DNA of 64,000 nt, taken from positions 1,364,001-1,428,000 of the forward strand of contig NZ_CM001368.1 in NCBI RefSeq assembly GCF_000177215.2, read 5' to 3'. Below the pieces are notes generated by a model, which ran no database searches, was not told the origin of the DNA, and saw only the letters and a program-made list of their open reading frames with translations. Shown piece by piece: positions 52,905 through 64,000 of this stretch (position 1 is its first letter; each line of letters begins with the position of its first letter). Made by a program: the position numbers and the translations under genes. The stretch comes from Solidesulfovibrio carbinoliphilus subsp. oakridgensis. GTDB lineage: Bacteria > Desulfobacterota > Desulfovibrionia > Desulfovibrionales > Desulfovibrionaceae.

Positions 52905-55364
<2,460 letters not shown>

Positions 55365-55400
55365 GCAACCTCCCGCTTACGGGGTTTTACTCGGCTTGCG

Positions 55401-55476
55401 CCGCCCGGATCGGAAGGGTCCGATCCGGGCGGCGATGCGGCAGGTTTCAAGGTAAGGCGAAAAAAAACGTTGTCAA
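55401..55476 (-). promoter_or_regulatory. Possible lon promoter region and leader hairpin
   Basis: In the clpX-lon gap the minus strand carries TTGACA (55476-55471), then CTTGAAA (55451-55445), an exact match to the sigma-32 -35 consensus, though no good CCCCAT-type -10 follows. Next is a perfect 14-bp inverted repeat CCGCCCGGATCGGA (55401-55414 with 55419-55432). A run of eight Ts after TTGACA could instead end the clpX transcript. Low confidence. Confidence 0.3.
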
Positions 55477-55493
55477 ACGAGAGACGGAACCGT

Positions 55494-56747
<1,254 letters not shown>

Positions 56748-56805
56748 ACGGGAAAACCCACCCTGCCCGGCGCACCGGGCGTTTTGGCCGAAGCCCGAAA
56801 GGGCC

Positions 56806-57420
56806 TTACCCCTCTTCGGGTTCCTTTTTCGCAACAGGTTCCCTGGAGGTCAACACCTTGTCGATGAGACCATAGGTCACGGCCTCGTCGGCGTTCATGA
56901 AATAGTCGCGATCGGTATCGACCCGGACCTTTTCGATATCCTGGCCGGTGTGGCGGGCCATGATCTCGTTTAAGGATTCGCGAATCCGCAAGATTTCCCG
57001 GGCGTGGATGTCGATGTCCGTGGCCTGGCCCTGGAAGCCGCCCATGGGCTGGTGGATCATGATGCGGCTGTGCGGCAGGGCGTAGCGCATGCCGGTCGCC
57101 CCGGCGCAAAGGAGCAGGGCTCCCATGCTGGCGGCCTGGCCCATGCAGAGCGTGGACACCTTGGGCAGCACGTACTGCATGGTGTCGTAGATGGCGAGGC
57201 CGGCCGTTACGGAACCGCCCGGGGAATTGATGTACATGAAGATCTCTTTCTCGGGGTCCTCGGACTCCAGGAAGAGGAGCTGGGCGCAGATCAGGTTGGC
57301 CACGTGGTCGTCCACGGCGCTGCCAAGCAGGATGATGCGGTCGCGCAGCAGTCGGGAATAGATGTCATAGGCCCGTTCGGACCGGCCTGTGGTCTCAATG
57401 ACGATAGGGATCGTGGGCAT
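56806..57420 (-). CDS. clpP: ATP-dependent Clp protease proteolytic subunit ClpP
   Basis: A 204-residue serine peptidase forming the barrel of ClpXP. Catalytic triad: Ser about 98 in [11 protein letters not shown], His about 123 in [11 protein letters not shown], Asp about 172 in [14 protein letters not shown]-terminal start [25 protein letters not shown] is typical, with AGGGAG upstream. Between tig and clpX on the same strand, the common bacterial order. Confidence 0.97.
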   Translation of the reverse strand: MPTIPIVIETTGRSERAYDIYSRLLRDRIILLGSAVDDHVANLICAQLLFLESEDPEKEIFMYINSPGGSVTAGLAIYDTMQYVLPKVSTLCMGQAASMGALLLCAGATGMRYALPHSRIMIHQPMGGFQGQATDIDIHAREILRIRESLNEIMARHTGQDIEKVRVDTDRDYFMNADEAVTYGLIDKVLTSREPVAKKEPEEG

Positions 57421-57507
57421 GGGGCTCCCTTTTTGCACCGGGACGCGACACGGAGCGACATTTTCGTCGCCTCCCGCGCCGGCCGCAACCGTCCGGTTCC
57501 GGGTTTC

Positions 57508-57544
57508 GGAGGCGGCGGCGGGTGTTCACCCCGCCGCCGCCTCC
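57508..57544 (-). other. Strong hairpin between tig and clpP
   Basis: Perfect 15-bp arms GGAGGCGGCGGCGGG / complement with a 7-nt loop. No T-run follows on the minus strand, so it may moderate read-through, or mark an RNA processing or stability point, between tig and clpP. Confidence 0.5.
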
Positions 57545-57587
57545 GGTTCACGACATAACATGCAAGAAAGGGGCCTTCTTTTTCCGG

Positions 57588-58919
57588 CTAGTCGCGGACG
57601 CCGTAGCCGGGCTCCCCTTCCGCCGCCTCGACCGGGGCCACCTTGGTGACCATGGCGTTGGCATAAATGAAATCCGCGGCCTTGTCCGCCAGAAGCTTGT
57701 CGCGGACCATGATCATGAGGCCGTTGTCCTCATAGTAGCGCTTGAGCATGATCACGTCCTGTCCCACCTGGGTGGAGAGGCGGTAGAAGAACGCGTCCAT
57801 TTCCTGGGGGGTGACGGTCAGTTCTTCCTTGGCGGCCACGGCCGACAGGAAGATCTGGGTCTTGACCATCTCCTGGGCCTTGGGCGTCATTTCGGCTTCC
57901 AGGTCGGCCATGGTCTTGCCCGAGCCTTCCAGGTTCTTGCCCCGGCGCTCCAGCTGGTTGACGAACTCGTCGGCCATCTGGGCCACCTGCTGCTCGACCA
58001 CGGTCTCGGGCAGCGGGAAGTCCACCTGGGCCAGGAGCTTGTCCAGCAGCTTTTTCTGGGCCGAGGACCGGTGGAGGTCGGCGCGCGATTTCTTGTAGGA
58101 CATGGTAATGGCTTCGCGCATCTTGTCCAGGTTTTCGAAGTTGCCGGCCTTCTTGGCCAGCTCGTCGTCCACGGCCGGGAGCTTGCGCTCCTTGACCACG
58201 TGCACGGCCACCTTCATGTTCACGGTGCGACCGGCCAGGTCGGCATTGATGAAGTCGGCCGGGAAGGTCATCTCGGCCTCGCCCTCGGAGCCGGCGGCCA
58301 CGGTTTTGACGAGGGCCTCGAACTCGGGCAGGGCCTGGCCTTCGCCAAGGGTCAGCTCGAAATTCTCGGCCCGCACGCCGGGCACGGCCTGGCCGTTTTC
58401 AAAGGCCTCGAAGGTGACGGACACCACGTCGCCGTCGGCCGGCATGCGGTCGCCGCTGATCGGGGTCACTTCGGCCAGGTTCTTCCGGACCCGTTCGATG
58501 ACGGCGTCGATCTCGGCGTCGCTGACGAGGACGTCCTCTTCCTCGATGGCCTGGCCCTTGTATTCGGGCAGGTCGAAGGCCGGGGCGTGCTCGAAGGTGA
58601 AGGTGTAGTCAAGCGGCGTATCCTTGGACAGGGCGGCGTCGCTGACATCCAGGCCGGACAGGGGCGAGAGCTTGAGGTCGCCCATGATCTCATTGATGTG
58701 GACGTTGATGAGATCGGTGGTGGCTTCGCCGACGATTTCCTTCTTGAAGCGGGATTCGATCACGCTCGAAGGCACCTTGCCCTTGCGAAAGCCCTTGATG
58801 TCGACCTTGGAGCGGTACAAGGCCACGGCGGAGGCCAGGGCGGCGTTGGCTTCCTCGGCCGGAACGGAAACGTTGACCTGCGTTTTGACAGGCGAGATCT
58901 GGGTGACGGTATATTCCAA
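57588..58919 (-). CDS. tig: Trigger factor
   Basis: A 443-residue ribosome-bound chaperone. N-terminal ribosome-binding domain contains the signature FRKGKVPSSVIESRF (about 45-59, matching GFRxGKVP); FKBP-type peptidyl-prolyl isomerase domain (about 155-240; DGDVVSVTFEAF, ELTLGEGQALPEFEALV); helical C-terminal arms. The start is a TTG at 58919, with GGAGGA 4 nt upstream. First gene of the tig-clpP-clpX set. Confidence 0.95.
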   Translation of the reverse strand: MEYTVTQISPVKTQVNVSVPAEEANAALASAVALYRSKVDIKGFRKGKVPSSVIESRFKKEIVGEATTDLINVHINEIMGDLKLSPLSGLDVSDAALSKDTPLDYTFTFEHAPAFDLPEYKGQAIEEEDVLVSDAEIDAVIERVRKNLAEVTPISGDRMPADGDVVSVTFEAFENGQAVPGVRAENFELTLGEGQALPEFEALVKTVAAGSEGEAEMTFPADFINADLAGRTVNMKVAVHVVKERKLPAVDDELAKKAGNFENLDKMREAITMSYKKSRADLHRSSAQKKLLDKLLAQVDFPLPETVVEQQVAQMADEFVNQLERRGKNLEGSGKTMADLEAEMTPKAQEMVKTQIFLSAVAAKEELTVTPQEMDAFFYRLSTQVGQDVIMLKRYYEDNGLMIMVRDKLLADKAADFIYANAMVTKVAPVEAAEGEPGYGVRD

Positions 58920-58982
58920 GGATTCCTCCGGGCTTATCGCCCCGACCCTCCGGGGGTGGGGCGGATTTTGGATCGAGTGGGG

Positions 58983-59010
58983 TACGTAATTGCGGATACG
59001 AAATAGGCAA
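58983..59010 (-). promoter_or_regulatory. Candidate promoter of tig-clpP-clpX
   Basis: TTGCCT (59010-59005), 16-nt spacer, TACGTA (58988-58983) on the minus strand, in a locally AT-richer stretch upstream of tig. By-eye match. Confidence 0.35.
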
Positions 59011-59116
59011 TACTACAGGAAGAGCCGGTGAAAGGAAAGCCTCAAAACCGGGGTTTTCGCAACGGCGGCCCCAAGCCGCCCGCCGCCCGCCAAGCCGGGC
59101 GGCCCAAAAGCGCCGG

Positions 59117-60682
59117 TCAGGCCGCCGGGCCGTACCCGCCGCCGCCCGGCGTCTCCACGCGCAGCCGGTCCCCGGCCCGCAGCCGCACGTGGAACTTGCC
59201 GGGCATGACCATTTCGCCGGTGCGCCGCGTCACGACATTGACGCCGGCCGCGCCTTCGCCGCCGCCGTCGAGGCCCCAGGGCCCGCGCAGCCGCCGGTCG
59301 GACAGGATGGTCACCTCGACCGGCACCAGCGCCTCGATCTCGCGCACCAGCCCGTCGCCGCCGACGTTTTTGCCCGGGCCGCCGGAACCCCGGCGCAGGG
59401 CGTAGCGCGTCACCCGCAGGGGGTAGGCGTATTCCAGGGCCTCGATGGGGGTATTTAACGTATTGGTCATGTGGGAGTGGACGGCGGCCTGCCCGGGACC
59501 GGCGGCGTCGGCCCCGGCCCCGCCGGCCAGGGTCTCGTAGTAGGTGAAGGGCCTTTTGGTCCGGGGATCGACCCCGCCCAGGGCCACGTTGTTCATGGTC
59601 CCCTGGGAGGCGGCCGGAATGCGGCCGGGCAGGGCCTCGGCCAGGGCGGCCAGGATCACGTCCACGATGCGCTGGGAGGTCTCGACGTTGCCGCCGGCCA
59701 CGGCCGCCGGAAAGCGGGCGTCGACCACGGTGCCGGCCTTGGTCCTGACGGTGATCGGGCGCAGGCAGCCGGCGTTGGTCGGCGTGTCGCCGCCGGCCAG
59801 GGCGCGAAAGACGTAGAGCGCGGCCGAGACGGCAATGGCCTTGACCGCGTTGACGCAGCCGGGCGTCTCCGGGTCGCTCCCCGTAAAATCCAGTTCCGCC
59901 TGGTCGCCGTCCACGGTCAGGACCAGGCGGACGGTGATGTCGTGCCCCCCTGCCCCGTCGTCGTCCAGGCAATCCTCGGCCCGGTACGTGCCGTCCGGTA
60001 TGGCGGCGATGGCCGCGGCCATCATCTTGCCGGCGTAGTCCATGAGGGCCGTGGCCATGGAGGCGGCCGCATCCCGGCCGTGGGCCGCGACCAGGGCTTC
60101 GAGCCGGGCCACGCCGGTCCTATTGGCCGTGATCTGGGCCGCGAAATCGCCCTGCCGCTCCTGCGGCGTGCGAACGTTGGCCAGAAAGAGGTTCATGACG
60201 TCCGGCACGACCTCGCCCCGGGCCACGATCCGGACCGGCGGGATGACGAGGCCTTCCTGGAAAATGGAGGTGGAAAGCGGCATGGAGCCGGCGGACATGC
60301 CGCCGACATCGGCGTGGTGGGCCCGGCTGGCCACGTAGAAAAGCGGCGTGTCGCCCCCGGCGTAGACCGGGGCCACCAGCGTGATGTCGGGCAGGTGGGT
60401 GCCGCCCTTGAAGGGGTCGTTCACCATGGCCATATCGCCCGGCGAGAGCTCCATGGCCTCCAGGATGGCGGCCACCGACAGCGGCATGGAGCCAAGATGG
60501 ACCGGGATATGGGCGGCCTGGGCCACCATGCGGCCCTCGGCGTCAAAGACCGCGCAGGAAAAATCCCGCCGCTCCTTGATATTGGGGGAGTAGGCAGCCC
60601 GGGTCAGGGCCATGCCCATTTCCTCGGCCACGGAGGCGAACTTGTTCTTGAAGACTTCCAGCGTGATCGGATTTATAATCAT
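59117..60682 (-). CDS. hyuB: Hydantoinase B/oxoprolinase family protein
   Basis: A 521-residue subunit of an ATP-dependent hydantoinase/5-oxoprolinase/acetone-carboxylase-type enzyme. Family features: TLEVFKNKFASVAEEMGMALTRAAYSPNIKERRDFSCAVFD, MVNDPFKGGTHLPDITLV, SRAHHADVGGMSAGSMP, and C-terminal GGPGKNVGGDGLVREIE. The ATG at 60682 has AAAGG 7 nt upstream, in the AT-rich flank. Its usual partner hyuA lies 1.7 kb upstream, separated by two unrelated genes. Substrate unknown. Confidence 0.9.
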   Translation of the reverse strand: MIINPITLEVFKNKFASVAEEMGMALTRAAYSPNIKERRDFSCAVFDAEGRMVAQAAHIPVHLGSMPLSVAAILEAMELSPGDMAMVNDPFKGGTHLPDITLVAPVYAGGDTPLFYVASRAHHADVGGMSAGSMPLSTSIFQEGLVIPPVRIVARGEVVPDVMNLFLANVRTPQERQGDFAAQITANRTGVARLEALVAAHGRDAAASMATALMDYAGKMMAAAIAAIPDGTYRAEDCLDDDGAGGHDITVRLVLTVDGDQAELDFTGSDPETPGCVNAVKAIAVSAALYVFRALAGGDTPTNAGCLRPITVRTKAGTVVDARFPAAVAGGNVETSQRIVDVILAALAEALPGRIPAASQGTMNNVALGGVDPRTKRPFTYYETLAGGAGADAAGPGQAAVHSHMTNTLNTPIEALEYAYPLRVTRYALRRGSGGPGKNVGGDGLVREIEALVPVEVTILSDRRLRGPWGLDGGGEGAAGVNVVTRRTGEMVMPGKFHVRLRAGDRLRVETPGGGGYGPAA

Positions 60683-60703
60683 TTGCACGCCTTTCTATTT
60701 TCT

Positions 60704-61375
60704 TTAAAAACAAAAAGTTAAACTGTTACAAGAATTTACAACACTGGCCCAGAGTCTTAAAATTTCCACAGGAAGAGTAGACAGTGTAGCGCCAAGTAAA
60801 AATAAAGTTATACTGACCTCCGCATTATACGCGCTACTAACAACTGATGCGTCTAATACATCTTTAATTACTTTTATTTCAATACCTTGAAAACCAAAGT
60901 GATGGTTAATATTATTTTCTATTCGTAAAATCTCCTTCTTAAAAAAATTAAATTTATTTTCTTCCATTTTATTTATCGAATCAATCTCCTTTTCTAATTT
61001 ATTGATTCTTTCTTCAAGTGAATTTTTTGACGACTCATCAATAATTACAGAATGATCCAATATTCTAAACCCAACAGGAATTTCAGCCATTCGGCAAACG
61101 ACAGACTCGCTTTCCTTTAATGGACATAAATTAAAAGAATCATGGAAACGAGATCTATAATTTGGTATTTTCAATTTTTTCTTTAAAATTATAAGATCTA
61201 CAATAGAAATAAAAAATCTCAAAAATTGCAATACCATTCCTACATGCATTATTCTTTTTTCAGACATTGGCCTAGAGACTATGACAAAAAAACATATAAT
61301 TAACACCAAAAAAAATAGCGCCCACCTTCCAATCGAGTTAATCCAATCAATAAAATCGTTGAACTTTGATTCCAT
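60704..61375 (-). CDS. AT-rich orphan: membrane/coiled-coil protein of unknown function
   Basis: A 223-residue protein whose base composition is wholly unlike its neighbours (AT-rich, with many AAA, AAT and ATT codons). Two N-terminal transmembrane helices (ALFFLVLIICFFVIV about 19-33, VLQFLRFFISIVDLIIL about 48-64), a hydrophilic middle with a heptad-rich coiled coil (ERINKLEKEIDSINKMEENK, about 121-140), and a third hydrophobic segment (VSITLFLLGATLSTLPVEIL, about 186-205). A perfect TATAAT (61397-61392) lies just upstream without a clear -35. No family recognised. Ends 21 nt before hyuB. Probably acquired horizontally. Confidence 0.65.
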   Translation of the reverse strand: MESKFNDFIDWINSIGRWALFFLVLIICFFVIVSRPMSEKRIMHVGMVLQFLRFFISIVDLIILKKKLKIPNYRSRFHDSFNLCPLKESESVVCRMAEIPVGFRILDHSVIIDESSKNSLEERINKLEKEIDSINKMEENKFNFFKKEILRIENNINHHFGFQGIEIKVIKDVLDASVVSSAYNAEVSITLFLLGATLSTLPVEILRLWASVVNSCNSLTFCF

Positions 61376-61416
61376 CTAATCACACAGCCTTCCATTATAA
61401 GAATAATTCAAAATTC

Positions 61417-62157
61417 TTAGACTGATTTATGAAAAATATTTCGAAGAAATGTTCCAAAATCTCCGACATAAGCCCTCCCCCCGTGGTGGGCGAAGGTGCC
61501 GGGCACGCTGACGTGGACCTGTCCGCCGATGTCGCGCCAGCGTTTGCAGAAGGCGTAATCCTCGGGCAGGTAGTCGCGGGTTTCGGGATCGATGGCCGTA
61601 TCGAAAAAGGCGAAGCTCTCGTTCGCTTCGGCATTGGTGCAATCGTGGCGGTAGTGCAGTTCCGGGTAGGCCTCCTGCAGGCGGAGAAGCACCTCCCGGC
61701 GCACCATCATGAACCCCGTGGCCGCGTACTCCACTTCGAGAAACCCGGCCGCGTCCATGCGGCAGCCGGCCTTGACCCTGACCGCGTAGTCGAGGCTGGC
61801 CGCCTCGGCCACGGCCGGGGAGGTGCCGGCCGGCTGACCCATGACCCGGTCCAGGCGCAAACCCTTGACCGGGTAGACGCCGCACACCACATCCTTGCCC
61901 GAGGAAAGGAGGCGCGTCACCATCTGCGGCTGGAATTCGATGTCCGCGTCGATGAAAAGGAGGTGCGTGGCCCGGGGGTCGCGCAGAAATTCGTTGGCAA
62001 TGCCGTTTCGCACCCGGGTGATCAGGCTGTCCCCCGCCGGGGTCAGCAGCCTAAATGGCACCCGCTCCCGGTTGAGCATGTCTTTTAACGCCAGCATGGA
62101 CAGCATGTAGGGCAGCGCGACCACCCCGCCGTAGCACGGCGTGCCGATGACGAGCAT
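61417..62157 (-). CDS. Glycosyltransferase-like protein
   Basis: A 246-residue protein with a GT-A-like pattern: start VIGTPCYGGVVALPYMLSML, then RVRNGIANEFLRDPRATHLLFIDADIEFQP (DAD matches the DxD metal site), GVYPVKGLRLDRV and LEVEYAATGFMMVRREVLLRL. A late acidic EDYAFCKRWRDIGGQVHV segment matches the catalytic region. Similar short proteins are often of phage or capsule origin. Its final ten codons lie inside the AT-rich island, so the C-terminus may have been remodelled. No strong ribosome-binding site precedes the ATG at 62157. Confidence 0.7.
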   Translation of the reverse strand: MLVIGTPCYGGVVALPYMLSMLALKDMLNRERVPFRLLTPAGDSLITRVRNGIANEFLRDPRATHLLFIDADIEFQPQMVTRLLSSGKDVVCGVYPVKGLRLDRVMGQPAGTSPAVAEAASLDYAVRVKAGCRMDAAGFLEVEYAATGFMMVRREVLLRLQEAYPELHYRHDCTNAEANESFAFFDTAIDPETRDYLPEDYAFCKRWRDIGGQVHVSVPGTFAHHGGRAYVGDFGTFLRNIFHKSV

Positions 62158-62297
62158 CCTAGCTCGCCCGCCCCTGCCGCATCTCCCGATACGGCCGCCT
62201 CGAATCAAACAACTTCCGCATCGCCCCTCCTCCCCTGTCCGGGCAGCCGCCATGGGCCTTCTCTCCCTCCCCCGTCCCCACCCTGGGCCCCCCTTCC

Positions 62298-62334
62298 GGG
62301 GGGTCCGGGGCAGAGCCCCGGCCGCCGGAGGCAT
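62298..62334 (-). repeat. Stop-proximal palindromic repeat, copy H
   Basis: On the minus strand begins 11 nt after the hyuA stop: ATGCCTCCGGCGGCC, then GGGGCTCTGCCCC, GGACCCCCC. The loop CTCTG matches the first core of copy B. Confidence 0.8.
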
Positions 62335-62345
62335 CCCCCTCGCTT

Positions 62346-64000
<1,655 letters not shown>

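Noticed and set aside
60704-61375. The AT-rich orphan as a toxin or anti-phage effector
   Set aside because: The helix and coiled-coil layout is compatible, but there is no partner gene, catalytic motif or recognised family, so no such function is claimed.

Overview
The window is high-GC DNA with the gene content of an anaerobic sulfate reducer of the Desulfovibrionaceae, most likely a Desulfovibrio/Solidesulfovibrio-type genome. This rests on a two-iron-centre desulfoferrodoxin next to ferritin, a fused 2-oxoacid:ferredoxin oxidoreductase, the tig-clpP-clpX-lon order, a pyruvate carboxylase beside a PEP-synthase-like protein, and a sigma-32-type factor beside metH. No tRNA, rRNA, CRISPR array, transposase or integrase was recognised. 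The placement is inferred from protein content alone.

Layout. 1-5 kb: a truncated cobalamin-dependent methionine synthase diverges from rpoH, which is followed by a TPR protein and a LolB-like lipoprotein. 5-9 kb: a sugar-phosphate block (rpiB, tkt, glpX). 9-14 kb, minus strand: a redox/oxygen-defence block (DsrE-like protein, SagB-type nitroreductase, korB, korA, ferritin, desulfoferrodoxin). 14-24 kb: envelope and signalling genes (proline-rich exported protein, FlgO-like protein, tandem-REC regulator, PBP1C, thiamine-binding-type protein, membrane protein, amidase, CheV, YdjM-like protein, exported glutaredoxin, aminotransferase). 24-33 kb: a methyltransferase fused to a kinase-like domain, an MFS exporter, two KefB-like antiporters flanking a MarR regulator, and an ornithine-cyclodeaminase-like protein. 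33-43 kb: an M23 peptidase, an MscS-family channel overlapping a glutamate-receptor-like potassium channel, and an RND adaptor/pump pair. 43-51 kb: birA-pyc-ppdK, linking biotin ligase to its substrate and to PEP formation. 51-59 kb: cca, then the protein-quality-control set lon, clpX, clpP, tig. 59-64 kb: hydantoinase/oxoprolinase genes hyuB and hyuA, separated by a glycosyltransferase-like gene and an AT-rich orphan.

Between the genes lie two families of GC-rich inverted repeats. The main one (about 45 bp: GATGCCTCCGGCGGCC, then a G-run/short loop/C-run hairpin, then GGACCCCC) occurs eight times. In seven cases it sits 3-13 nt after a stop codon, always in the same orientation relative to that gene. 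In the eighth it is reversed and lies just before a start codon, where its GGAGG could serve as a Shine-Dalgarno. The second family has two copies, one containing a perfect 52-bp palindrome immediately after a stop codon. A separate AT-rich 104-bp element with 11-bp terminal inverted repeats looks like a miniature transposable element. An AT-rich island at about 60.69-61.47 kb carries an unrecognised membrane/coiled-coil protein and is the clearest sign of acquired DNA.
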